Source: an uncultured Dialister sp. (GTDB taxonomy: Bacteria > Bacillota > Negativicutes > Veillonellales > Dialisteraceae). Taken from it: 64,000 bases of DNA. The stretch is taken from NCBI GenBank assembly GCA_900541485.1, contig UQJW01000004.1, forward strand, positions 62,001 through 126,000. The letters are read 5' to 3'. The position numbers were made by a program, and so were the translations under genes. The notes under the pieces are model-generated. The model saw nothing but the letters and a program-made list of their open reading frames with translations. It searched no databases and had not been told where the DNA came from. Of the stretch, positions 16,965-25,797 are shown in pieces. The first letter of the stretch is position 1, and each line of letters opens with the position of its first letter.

Positions 16965-18176
16965 ATGAAAATAGCTCTTGCTTTTTTTGAACAATTTATA
17001 AACATGAGTGGCGGAATTGAGCGTGTCTGTTGCAATCTGGCAAATGCTCTCGCTGAAAAAGGATATACCGTATCTATTATTTATGCTTATGGAAAAGACG
17101 GACATCCCTTTTATCAACTCAATCCGGAAATAAAATTGTATAATCTTATGACACGAACCTCTAAAAAATGGAAACACAATTCCTTGGGCAAATGTGTTCC
17201 GCCACAGTCGAAATTGATCAGGGAAATACTCCGTTCTTTTAATAAAAGCTTAGGCCGTGACTATAATGAATCTGTAAAAGGCCGTATGATTCAGTCGGAA
17301 ATCTCCCGATTATTTAATGAGATTACACCTGATCTTATTATATCTTTCCGCTACGAAACAAGTAACTATATTTTAAATTTTGCAAAAACAGATATTCCCC
17401 TTATTACGATGTTTCATATCTCGCCGGATATAGCGTTAAAAACCGCTCCCAAAGGTGAACTTTCCGCTATTGAAAAAAGTGTTTACGCCCAAGTTCTGCT
17501 CCCCGGAGATATAGAAAAGGTAAAAACCTACTGCCCTAAGGCTAATGTAATTTGTATTCCCAATTCTGTCCCCCAGTACAATAGACAGGCCAATCTGTCT
17601 GCTGAAAAAAAAGCATTCAAAATAATTAATGTTGCACGATTAAACAAAGCTCAAAAACAACAACATCTTCTGATTGAAGCATTTGGTAACCTTGCAAGCG
17701 AATTCCCGGAATGGACTCTGGAATTTTGGGGTGGCGGTGATGAATCACAATACCCGTACCGCAAAGAATTAGAAAACCTGATTGAGAAAAAAGGATTGGC
17801 TGCTCAAGTATTTTTAAAAGGAGAAAGCCGGGATATCCTGTCCGAATACGTGGATGCAGATATTTTTTGCCTTCCCAGTGCTTATGAGGGATTTCCCTTA
17901 TCCCTGACAGAAGCGATGAGTGCCGGGCTTCCTGCTGTCGGCTTCAATACCTGTCCTGCTGTCAATGAATTAATTGAAGACCACTATAACGGTATATTAT
18001 CAGAAAATAATACAAATGCTTTGACAAATTCTTTAAGAGCTTTGATGGAAAATAAAGCGTTGCGTATAGAATTGGGAAGGAATGCCAAAAACTCCATGAA
18101 GTCTTATGCCCCCGATAAAATATGGGCCCAATGGGATGCATTAATCAGATCATCTGTTTCCAAGGAGAATGCATAA
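16965..18176 (+). CDS. Glycosyltransferase, GT4 family
   Basis: A 403-residue GT4 enzyme, first gene of a plus-strand run of five LPS genes. The acceptor loop is NMSGGIERVCCNLANALAEK, the donor domain has NVARLNKAQKQQHLLIEAFG and the EX7E motif lies in YEGFPLSLTEAMSAGLPAVG. It is a diverged paralogue of the minus-strand GT4 next to it. The stop codon TAA is directly followed by the ATG of the GT8 gene, which points to coupled translation. The transferred sugar is unknown. Confidence 0.85.
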   Translation: MKIALAFFEQFINMSGGIERVCCNLANALAEKGYTVSIIYAYGKDGHPFYQLNPEIKLYNLMTRTSKKWKHNSLGKCVPPQSKLIREILRSFNKSLGRDYNESVKGRMIQSEISRLFNEITPDLIISFRYETSNYILNFAKTDIPLITMFHISPDIALKTAPKGELSAIEKSVYAQVLLPGDIEKVKTYCPKANVICIPNSVPQYNRQANLSAEKKAFKIINVARLNKAQKQQHLLIEAFGNLASEFPEWTLEFWGGGDESQYPYRKELENLIEKKGLAAQVFLKGESRDILSEYVDADIFCLPSAYEGFPLSLTEAMSAGLPAVGFNTCPAVNELIEDHYNGILSENNTNALTNSLRALMENKALRIELGRNAKNSMKSYAPDKIWAQWDALIRSSVSKENA

Positions 18177-19208
18177 ATGATACAAGAAGAAAACTCTACT
18201 TTGTTTGATACTATAATTACCGGTGAAAAAGTCATATGCCCTGCTTTAGAGAAAAACCGGGAACTGCCGGTTTATGATTTTGCATTCGGCAGCTCTCCTG
18301 ACTATGTATGCCGGATAGGTGTAACTATAGCTTCTATTTTAGAAAATAATCCGGACTTACATCTGCGTTTTAATATTTTCATACGTGAAATCAGCAAGAA
18401 CGATTTAGAAAAGCTGACTATTTTGTCTGATACAGGCGGTTGTCAAATTATTCTCTATTTTGTAGATGATATGCCCTTCACCCCTATGTTGCATGAAGAC
18501 AAACAGGCATCTATTTTTTATCGTTTTTTATTTGCTCCGATTCTTGCAAAAAAGGGTAGCTCACGTATTTTCAGCATTGATGGCGATGTTTTATGCAACG
18601 GCTCAATCAGTAGTCTGCTTTCCGTTGATTTTAACGGAAAAATTGCAGCCGCCGTTCGTGATACAAGCGAAGAATATGCCGATTACCGACGTAGCCTTGT
18701 AGGTACAAAGCAATATTTTAATTCCGGTATGATTATGATTGACACGGCAGCCTGGAACGATAATAAAATTTCGGAAAAATGCTGGGACTTAGCCATTGAA
18801 CGACGCAAATCAGGAAAACATCTCCATTCGCACGACCAGGATATCCTGAATATACTTTTAAATAATGATATTTTGCTTCTACCGCCTAAATACAACTACA
18901 TTTATAATTTAGACATGAAAAGCTTCTTTCAAAAGCAATCACCCATTCATTTTGACAAATCTGCTGTATTTATCCATTACGCAGGAGTAGTAAAACCTTG
19001 GCGCACATGGATTCAAGACTTATATGGTGTGAAACTGTACAGGAATGCCTGGCTGGCGTCTCCCTGGAAAGATGTCCCGTTGACCGGATTCACGCGACAC
19101 AAAGATATTCACCAGGCTGCCAGACATGCACGGAGAATGCATAATTACAAAGAAATGCTGTCGCTGTATATGAAATATCTGTTCACTAAACTGGGAGTCT
19201 CGAAATGA
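18177..19208 (+). CDS. Glycosyltransferase family 8 (LPS hexosyltransferase-like)
   Basis: A 343-residue GT-A enzyme of family GT8, like the LPS glucosyl- and galactosyltransferases WaaI/WaaJ. It has the N-terminal FAFGSSPDYVCRIGVTIASI, the metal-binding DxD in FSIDGDVLCNGSI (about residue 125), and GTKQYFNSGMIMIDTAAW and HDQDILNILLN further on, all typical of GT8. A C-terminal basic region (HKDIHQAARHARRMHNYKE) may bind the membrane. It begins immediately after the stop of the GT4 gene and overlaps the ligase gene by four bases. Confidence 0.88.
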   Translation: MIQEENSTLFDTIITGEKVICPALEKNRELPVYDFAFGSSPDYVCRIGVTIASILENNPDLHLRFNIFIREISKNDLEKLTILSDTGGCQIILYFVDDMPFTPMLHEDKQASIFYRFLFAPILAKKGSSRIFSIDGDVLCNGSISSLLSVDFNGKIAAAVRDTSEEYADYRRSLVGTKQYFNSGMIMIDTAAWNDNKISEKCWDLAIERRKSGKHLHSHDQDILNILLNNDILLLPPKYNYIYNLDMKSFFQKQSPIHFDKSAVFIHYAGVVKPWRTWIQDLYGVKLYRNAWLASPWKDVPLTGFTRHKDIHQAARHARRMHNYKEMLSLYMKYLFTKLGVSK

Positions 19209-20425
19209 TAAAAACCAATTGCTTCGCCAATTTAACCGCTATTCTTATTGCTTGGGGAGTAACTACCGACCATTATACTAATATCGGCTATTCCATATCT
19301 ATGATTTCCTTTGCTCTTTTTTTGCTTTATGATTTTTATACAAGAAAATCTTTAGCAAAACCGGATATTCCAAAATATATAGGACTGGCAATTATTATTC
19401 TTTATGGGACTCTCGCCGCGGTCAGTATTTTTCATGTAGATAATACAAATAATATATATGGCGGTTATTATAGTTTATTGAGCTTTATAGAAAATACACT
19501 TTCCTTTTTTATGATTCTTTATATCGGCCAAACTTATGATGTCAGATTGTCTGTAAATGCAACGATTATAGGAATTACATCTGCCCTCTGCGGTTACGGC
19601 TTGTGGGAGTATTTTTTCACTGACAAAACCGTTTTGGATAGTTTTTATTTTTCCTCTCACAGCCCCACCTTTATTTTAATTTTATTTGTTCCGTTCATTC
19701 TTGCATTTGCCATTGCCCACAATCACAAGGTTGTTGCCCTCCAAAAAGCAGGTTATATCATTTTATTATTACTTTGTATTCTCACCTTATATTTCTGTCA
19801 GGTGCGAGGTGTCTACCTGGCTATCCTCATTGCATCAACTTGTCTCATGTTCATACTGTTTCGTCTTAATTTATGGAAGCTTTTATCGCATAAATTAAAG
19901 TACGCCTTACTTGTTTTATTCATTTCTACTATTGCATTCTGTGTTGCTCCTTCCCTAAATATAAACTCTACCTACCCTGATAGAGCATCCGGCGGTGAAC
20001 GGATAATGATGTGGGAGAGCAGTTACCAGATGTTTATTGATCATCCTGTCACCGGCATCGGTTTGAATGAATGGCAGGCTGCTTACGCTGAAGGTAAATA
20101 CCATCCCGTTGAAAGTAAAGAAGCCGGTCAGAATTTTCCTCATAATGTATTTATTTATTTTTTAAGTACCGGCGGATTCCTTTCTTTTATCGCCTATCTT
20201 TTATACTGCGCATTTATATTTAAGCATTTATACAACCTTATCAAATCAAATCCCTTTAACCCCTATCCATGGGCTATGATGTTTGCTTTTTCCGGAATCA
20301 CTGCCTATGGTTTAACGGACGGGGGTATCATTTTTAAATACGTCGCAAGAACATATTATTTCCTTTTGGGATATACCCTTATATTAGTAAAACAATCCCG
20401 ACCGGAAGAGCGAAAGGGCGTATAA
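19205..20425 (+). CDS. O-antigen ligase, WaaL type
   Basis: A 406-residue polytopic inner-membrane protein with about ten to eleven hydrophobic spans. The large loop near residues 255-310 carries ERIMMWESSYQMFIDHPVTG and then NFPHNVFIYFLSTGG, which match the Wzy_C signature (HPxxGxG... and the essential His in PHN). It should attach polymerised O-antigen from undecaprenyl diphosphate to lipid A-core in the periplasm. The ATG overlaps the GT8 stop by four bases. Confidence 0.82.
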   Translation: MIKTNCFANLTAILIAWGVTTDHYTNIGYSISMISFALFLLYDFYTRKSLAKPDIPKYIGLAIIILYGTLAAVSIFHVDNTNNIYGGYYSLLSFIENTLSFFMILYIGQTYDVRLSVNATIIGITSALCGYGLWEYFFTDKTVLDSFYFSSHSPTFILILFVPFILAFAIAHNHKVVALQKAGYIILLLLCILTLYFCQVRGVYLAILIASTCLMFILFRLNLWKLLSHKLKYALLVLFISTIAFCVAPSLNINSTYPDRASGGERIMMWESSYQMFIDHPVTGIGLNEWQAAYAEGKYHPVESKEAGQNFPHNVFIYFLSTGGFLSFIAYLLYCAFIFKHLYNLIKSNPFNPYPWAMMFAFSGITAYGLTDGGIIFKYVARTYYFLLGYTLILVKQSRPEERKGV

Positions 20426-20428
20426 TTC

Positions 20429-21406
20429 ATGTCTCCCGTTATCTCTATTATCATCCCCGTTTATAACATGGAAAAATATTTGGACCGCTGTATTGAAAGT
20501 GTTATTTCCCAAACCTTCAAAAATTGGGAGGTAATACTTATCGATGACGGCTCTACCGACTCATCCCCCGACATCTGTGAAAAATACTCACTTCTCGACA
20601 TACGAATTAAAACTATTCACCAAAAAAATCAGGGACCTAGTGCTTCCAGAAATAAAGGACTGGATTTAATGACCGGAGACTTTGTTTATTTTCTTGACTC
20701 CGATGATTTTTTGCCTCCCGATGCATTGGATTTTTTATATACTGTTGCCAAAAAAAATGATGCCGATATAGTAATGGCCGGTCATAAAAGAGTTGAAAAG
20801 ACAGGACTGGTTCACCGGGATTACCCGAATTGGCCCGATTATGGTTCTACCCAGGAAATCCAGGCCGCATTATTACAGAACCGGATTCCCTCTTTTGCAT
20901 GGGGTAAACTTTATAAAAGCAACTTATGGAAAGATTTACGCTGGCCTGTAAATCTTCTCATGGAAGATTTATATATTATGCCCCATATTTTTTACAAGGC
21001 CAATAAAATTATTCTTTCTAACAAATCCTGCTACTACTACAGCCATGAAAATCCGGGCAGCATAATGAATGGTCTGAATAATAAATATATACGCCTCTAC
21101 TATTACAAATTTCTGGCTTGGGAACAACATGAGAAGCTGGCATTAAAACATGCTCCCCACCTCGCTCCGGAATGTGCCGGAAATGCGATTCATGCCTGCA
21201 TTCGCAGTATATGTCTCAATTCGGGAAATGATTTTATCTCAAACGATGAAATTGACAGGATGAAAACTTATTTGTCCATGCATCAGGATACTCCCCTTAA
21301 GATGGTTAACGGACTATTAAGGTACTTGATTATAAATGGCTTTTCTATCCCTATAAAAGCGATAGGAACCCTGCAAAGAAAAATCATGTCGTTTAAAAAA
21401 CATTAA
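20429..21406 (+). CDS. Glycosyltransferase family 2
   Basis: A 325-residue GT-A enzyme: ISIIIPVYNMEKYLDRCIES at the N-terminus, VILIDDGSTDSSPDICEKY, QGPSASRNKGLD and YFLDSDDFLPPDAL, which give the nucleotide and DxD metal sites of GT2. The second half has no recognisable motif and may bind the acceptor. It starts three bases after the ligase gene and is part of the same LPS run. Confidence 0.9.
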   Translation: MSPVISIIIPVYNMEKYLDRCIESVISQTFKNWEVILIDDGSTDSSPDICEKYSLLDIRIKTIHQKNQGPSASRNKGLDLMTGDFVYFLDSDDFLPPDALDFLYTVAKKNDADIVMAGHKRVEKTGLVHRDYPNWPDYGSTQEIQAALLQNRIPSFAWGKLYKSNLWKDLRWPVNLLMEDLYIMPHIFYKANKIILSNKSCYYYSHENPGSIMNGLNNKYIRLYYYKFLAWEQHEKLALKHAPHLAPECAGNAIHACIRSICLNSGNDFISNDEIDRMKTYLSMHQDTPLKMVNGLLRYLIINGFSIPIKAIGTLQRKIMSFKKH

Positions 21407-21434
21407 ATATGAATCATCAGAAAAGAGGTTTGCC

Positions 21435-22328
21435 ATGTTTAAATTATTTTTTAAAAGAGAAAAGAAACACAGAAAACGTACCTTTTTTATGATGCATTTT
21501 TATACCCACACATTAAAGAAAGACTTCAAAAAAGCAATGGGGGGTTATCCCGACTTGGAAAACCCGAAAACATTCAGTGAAAAAATCCAGTAGCTGAAAT
21601 TACACTACAGAGATCCTATTATGACGGATTGTGTCGATAAATTCAAAGTCCGCGGGATAGTAGCCGATATAATCGGACAGGAGCATATTATTCCTACTTA
21701 CGGTATATACAAGCACTCTGATGAGGTCAAACTTTCCGATTTACCGAATGAGTTTGTCTTAAAACCAAACCATATGTCGAATAAAGTAATCGTATGTACG
21801 GATAAAGAACTCCTGGACTGGGAAGAAGCCTCTTCTCTGCTGGATACTTGGATGGGTGAAAATTATTATTATCTGGCAGGCGAATGGGTATATAAGGATA
21901 TTCCCCCGAGAATCATCTGTGAAAAATTCCTTCATGGAAAAATTATCGACTACAAATTTTTCTGTTTTCATGGAGTCCCTAAATTAATCAATATTATGAC
22001 TGACTATAAAATGGGTGACCGGCTTTATAAAGAGGCTTTTTATGATATGGATTTTCATCTCCTCCCTATCTCTCAAAAGGCAAAGTCCTGTAATGAAACA
22101 TTTCCAATGCCTCCGCATTTTGAGGAGATGAAAGCCATTGCAAGGAAGCTTTCTGAAAATTTCCCCTTTGTCCGTGTTGACTTGTACGACATTGAAGATC
22201 AAGTTTATTTTGGAGAACTGACATTTTTCCCTGCTAACGGCATGGAACCTTTTTATCCGCCGGAATACGATTATCAATTAGGTGATATGCTGGATTTGGA
22301 TAAATGTAATAATAATTTTTTAATTTAG
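21435..22328 (+). pseudogene. TupA-like ATP-grasp gene with one in-frame TAG
   Basis: Reading from ATG 21435 (AAAGAGGT upstream) gives MFKLFFKRE... up to FSEKIQ, then TAG at 21591-21593, then LKLHYRDPIMTDCVDKFKVR in the same frame to the normal stop at 22328. Without the TAG the product would be 297 residues of the TupA-like ATP-grasp family, often found among glycosyltransferases; VLKPNHMSNKVIV, ICEKFLHGKIIDYKFFCF and the late ENFPFVRVDLYD/GELTFFPANGMEPF segments fit that fold. In relatives I recall the broken site as EKIQWLKL, so one base change, TGG to TAG, explains the stop. Internal restart at ATG 21621 would lack 62 residues. Either a recent null allele or a sequencing error. Confidence 0.8.
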
Positions 22329-22336
22329 ATAGAAAA

Positions 22337-22376
22337 ATACTAAAAAGATGCCCCTTAAAAGGCATCTTTTTAGTAT
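22337..22376. terminator. Bidirectional rho-independent terminator
   Basis: A near-perfect 16-base stem, ATACTAAAAAGATGCC with GGCATCTTTTTAGTAT, closes the plus-strand LPS run. The convergent ugd gene ends 84 bases further on and can use the other face. Confidence 0.9.
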
Positions 22377-22459
22377 TTCCGGATATTTACACACAAAAGA
22401 CATTGCAAAAAACGCCGGTTCGCTACATATCTGCTATGCCATTACAATATTTCTTTCAA

Positions 22460-23644
22460 TCAATCTCTTTTAAAAAGATCTCTTATATAGACCTTTTCTA
22501 CTATATCATATAATTCCTTGTTCCAACGGTTAGCGATAACCAAATCACAGTTCTCTTTCAGTTCATTAAGGTCTTCGGTAACCGGTATTCCGTCAAACTC
22601 TCTTTGTTCAAGCAACGGCTCATAAATAAGAAGTTTGACTCCCCGCTCTTTTAAAACAGAAATAACGCCTTGGATTGCCGAAGACCGGAAATTATCACTT
22701 TCTTTTTTCATTGTCAGTCGATATATTCCTACAAGTTTTGGCTTTTTCTGACATATTTTATCTGCAATATATCTGATTCTGTCTATATTGGCTTCAACGG
22801 CAGCCCGAATCATTTTTTCCGGTATTCCTTCAAAATTGGCCAGTAATTGTTTCGTATCTTTAGGTAAACAATAGCCTCCATATCCAAAGGAAGGATTGTT
22901 ATAGAAATCACCGATGCGGGGGTCATAGGACACCCCACGGATAATATCTTCCGTCGACAGCCCCTTTTCTTCGGCATAGGTGTCAATTTCATTGAAATAA
23001 GCTACTCGGATTGCCAAAAATGTATTTGAAAATAACTTGATAGATTCTGCTTCATTTGAACCGGTAACCAATACCGGTATTTCTGTTTTAATAGCCGCTT
23101 CTTTTATAAGCCTGATAAACAATTCTGCTTTATGTTTAAGATTCTTTTCCTTGCCCGGAATTCCTACAATGATACGGGAGGGATATAAATTATCATAAAG
23201 AGCTTTTCCTTCCCTTAAAAACTCAGGGGAAAATAATATGGAAAGACTCCTGTATTTTTGGTTAATTTTCTCTGTATATCCGATAGGAATTGTAGATTTA
23301 ATTATTATTGTAGCTTTAGTTCCGATTTCATCTATATTTCTCAAAACAGATTCTACGGCAGACGTGTCAAAATAATTTTTATCGGGATCATAATTCGTGG
23401 GTACTGCCACTATAATTATATCTGCTTCTCGATAAGCTTCTTCCCCATTGACCACGGCCTTGAGTTTTAAAGATTTGTCAGCCAAATAGTCTTCTATTTC
23501 TTTATCAGATATAGGTGATTTACGGTTATTTATTAGATTAACTTTTTCTTTAACTATATCTACCGCTGTAACCTCATTATGTTGCGCTAACAGAATGGCG
23601 TTTGACAATCCTACATACCCTATACCCACAACCGCAATTTTCAT
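22460..23644 (-). CDS. ugd: UDP-glucose 6-dehydrogenase
   Basis: A 394-residue NAD enzyme that oxidises UDP-glucose to UDP-glucuronate for surface glycans. The N-terminus MKIAVVGIGYVGLSNAILLA is the NAD loop, STIPIGYTEKINQ and FSPEFLREGKALYDN are family segments, and the catalytic Cys is in NPSFGYGGYCLPKDTKQL (about residue 260). A UDP-ManNAc or GDP-mannose dehydrogenase would look similar, but the length and FSPEFLREG favour Ugd of the Klebsiella/E. coli type. Confidence 0.9.
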   Translation of the reverse strand: MKIAVVGIGYVGLSNAILLAQHNEVTAVDIVKEKVNLINNRKSPISDKEIEDYLADKSLKLKAVVNGEEAYREADIIIVAVPTNYDPDKNYFDTSAVESVLRNIDEIGTKATIIIKSTIPIGYTEKINQKYRSLSILFSPEFLREGKALYDNLYPSRIIVGIPGKEKNLKHKAELFIRLIKEAAIKTEIPVLVTGSNEAESIKLFSNTFLAIRVAYFNEIDTYAEEKGLSTEDIIRGVSYDPRIGDFYNNPSFGYGGYCLPKDTKQLLANFEGIPEKMIRAAVEANIDRIRYIADKICQKKPKLVGIYRLTMKKESDNFRSSAIQGVISVLKERGVKLLIYEPLLEQREFDGIPVTEDLNELKENCDLVIANRWNKELYDIVEKVYIRDLFKRD

Positions 23645-23673
23645 TTAGAACCTTCTTTCTCTTTTTTCATATT

Positions 23674-24297
23674 TTACCCTCTCATCCCGTTTTTCAGGCG
23701 TTTCAGTATATCCGATCCGATTTCTACATTCAGATAGGCATAGCAAAATGCATTAAGCACGAAAACCAGACCTACCATGACCATGCCCGACGTGGTAAGA
23801 GTCGCCTTTCCCGGATCGGGATCATAACCTAAAACCGTTGCCAAAGGTTTCCATATCCAGCCGATAAAGGCGGTGAAACGCTCTATCGCTCCCGAAAGTG
23901 CATCGGCGATACCGAGAACGTAAATGGAAAATATAATTTTATACGTCATTTCCACGATATAGGCAAGAGCGGTGAGACAGATTGTTTTTTTATAGGATAA
24001 TTTATGTCTGAACCCGTATCCCATAGCCATACCGAGAGCTCCTGCGTAAAAAGCAGTGGTGAGTCCTATTTCCGGTCCGCCCGTCATGGTGACAACTGCC
24101 ACCACGGCCGCCGATGTACCTGCCCCCCACTTCATGCCGTGGAAATCACAGATGACGGCAATCGGAATTGCCGCGGCAATCATGGTCACAAAAACCAAAA
24201 AGGGAGCCAGTAATTTTAATAAAACCAGAATGGACGCTATCGCTGTCGCGGCGGCCGCTTCTGTCAAATATTTTGTTTTTCTGACGGATTCGTTCAT
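23674..24297 (-). CDS. DUF2232/YybS-like membrane protein
   Basis: A 207-residue hydrophobic protein with about six membrane spans, AAAATAIASILVLLKLLAPF being the first. Features such as AVICDFHGMKWGAGTSAAV and the six-span arrangement suggest the DUF2232/YybS family or a distant ECF-transporter S-component; the length is below the usual 300 for YybS. The function is unknown. The start overlaps the GIY-YIG gene by four bases. Confidence 0.5.
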   Translation of the reverse strand: MNESVRKTKYLTEAAAATAIASILVLLKLLAPFLVFVTMIAAAIPIAVICDFHGMKWGAGTSAAVVAVVTMTGGPEIGLTTAFYAGALGMAMGYGFRHKLSYKKTICLTALAYIVEMTYKIIFSIYVLGIADALSGAIERFTAFIGWIWKPLATVLGYDPDPGKATLTTSGMVMVGLVFVLNAFCYAYLNVEIGSDILKRLKNGMRG

Positions 24298-24563
24298 TCC
24301 GTTTCCTTTCCGAAAGAGGTCACCAAGGCTTCTTTCTCTTTTTTTGTTTTTCTTTTCAGCCGGGCTTCCATGGAGCGGGCGTCATGCTCGTTGTCCCATT
24401 CTTTGCACCACACGAGTGTGACAGGTCTTCTGGCTTTTGTATATTTCGCCCCTTTTCCCGCATTATGGGTATCTACCCGTTTTTCCACGCTGCCTTTCGT
24501 AAATCCCGTATACAAAGAATTATCTTTGCAACGTACCATATAGGTGAAATATATCTCTTTCAT
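24294..24563 (-). CDS. Small GIY-YIG domain protein (UPF0213/YhbQ type)
   Basis: An 89-residue single-domain protein. The first motif is YFTYMVRCKDNSLYTGFTKG, in which Y and YTG fit GIY-YIG, followed by EKRVDTHNAGKGAKYTKARRP and the catalytic Glu region DARSMEARLKRKTKKEKEAL. Small proteins of this group are found in many genomes and have weak nuclease or unknown activity. ATG 24563 is chosen because relatives start here; an upstream ATG at 24587 inside the acetyltransferase gene is possible. It lies between the acetyltransferase and the DUF2232 gene in one apparent operon. Confidence 0.82.
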   Translation of the reverse strand: MKEIYFTYMVRCKDNSLYTGFTKGSVEKRVDTHNAGKGAKYTKARRPVTLVWCKEWDNEHDARSMEARLKRKTKKEKEALVTSFGKETE

Positions 24564-24577
24564 CTCCGTCTGACCGC

Positions 24578-25783
24578 CTAGTACCATTCGTTAATCCAGT
24601 TTTTCATCGGCGGGAGCAGGCGGTGTATGATTTCCTCTTTTTCGTTTCTTTCTTTTTCTCCCTGCCATTTCAAACCGCCAAGTTTTTTCAACTCTCTGAC
24701 GGAAAGTGCGCCGAAAAACAACTGATTCAAAGCACCTGCCCCGACGGTAAAGTCCGGTGTTCTATTTTCTGCTCTATCTTCTTTTTCTATGTGCAGCTGT
24801 CCTTTTTTTGGGGTAACCGTGTAGATACCGCTGTTTTCGGGAAGAAACGAATCGGTAAGGCGGAAAGAAAAAGAATCATCGTTTTCCGTTTCACAGCAAA
24901 GTCCTTCAAAAGCAAGTACGGGGTCGGTAATCCGTCCCATCATGAAAGGAAAAGTACTGTTTTTTATATATTCGTGTTCCGCTCCGCCATTCCAAAACAG
25001 GAAGTGCTTATCATCAAGCGGCTCGTACCATTCACATTCTTCCAGAGAACCTACATGGCCTGCCATGTAGGCATAGAGGCCCTTCCGTCCTTTTTCAGAG
25101 GTAAATGCCATTTCGGAAACCGTCATTTTTCTGTCTTCGATATGGTAGAAAATATAGCCGGCCGGCCCTTTTTCATCTTCCGCGACGGCAATGAATCCGC
25201 CGTCACAAAATTGGGCTTCCATATGTTTTTTCCAAGACTCTTCATTCCGCAAAGTATAGCCGTTTCTCTCCGATACATATTTCATATATATATCATTCAA
25301 AACGGTCCACTTTTCCGTACCTTCCATCAGACCTGCCGCTTCTGTTTTTTCGCCGAGTTTTGCCAACTGGAGGGGGGACGTTTTGCGTTTCCACTGGTGG
25401 GCATAAAAAGAAAATCCTTTGGGATAGTAATAATCCGCCGAAGACGGCATGAGAATGACAACGCCTTTTTTCTCTTTCACTGCCTCACGGAACGACCGGC
25501 GCAAAAGTTCTTTCGCATATCCTCTGCCTCTCGCCGCCGGATGGGTGGCCACTCCTACAATATAGTCGGTCTTCACTTTTTTACCGCGAACAGAAAGCAT
25601 ATACGGTCTTCTGTGGAGATTACAGGCAATTTTCCCTTTTTCTTCTCCTACCAATACTTCTTCCTTGCGGTATTCTCTTTCAAAATACCAACGGAACCAG
25701 GGGTCGCTTTCTTTTTCAAAGCAATACGCCCAAAGTGCTTTGACCGCCTTTTCGTCCTCTGCCGTGCTTGTTCGTATATTCAT
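24578..25783 (-). CDS. Eis-like GNAT acetyltransferase
   Basis: A 401-residue protein with a first GNAT domain (AcCoA loop VGVATHPAARGRGYAKELLRR, about residues 75-95), a second degenerate GNAT region, and a C-terminal sterol-carrier-like part (FTVGAGALNQLFFGALSVREL). This three-part plan is that of the Eis/YvbK-type acetyltransferases, which modify amino groups of lysines or aminoglycosides. Whether it affects drug susceptibility cannot be told. AGGGG lies before the ATG. Confidence 0.8.
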   Translation of the reverse strand: MNIRTSTAEDEKAVKALWAYCFEKESDPWFRWYFEREYRKEEVLVGEEKGKIACNLHRRPYMLSVRGKKVKTDYIVGVATHPAARGRGYAKELLRRSFREAVKEKKGVVILMPSSADYYYPKGFSFYAHQWKRKTSPLQLAKLGEKTEAAGLMEGTEKWTVLNDIYMKYVSERNGYTLRNEESWKKHMEAQFCDGGFIAVAEDEKGPAGYIFYHIEDRKMTVSEMAFTSEKGRKGLYAYMAGHVGSLEECEWYEPLDDKHFLFWNGGAEHEYIKNSTFPFMMGRITDPVLAFEGLCCETENDDSFSFRLTDSFLPENSGIYTVTPKKGQLHIEKEDRAENRTPDFTVGAGALNQLFFGALSVRELKKLGGLKWQGEKERNEKEEIIHRLLPPMKNWINEWY

Positions 25784-25797
25784 AAAATCCCCTGCTG

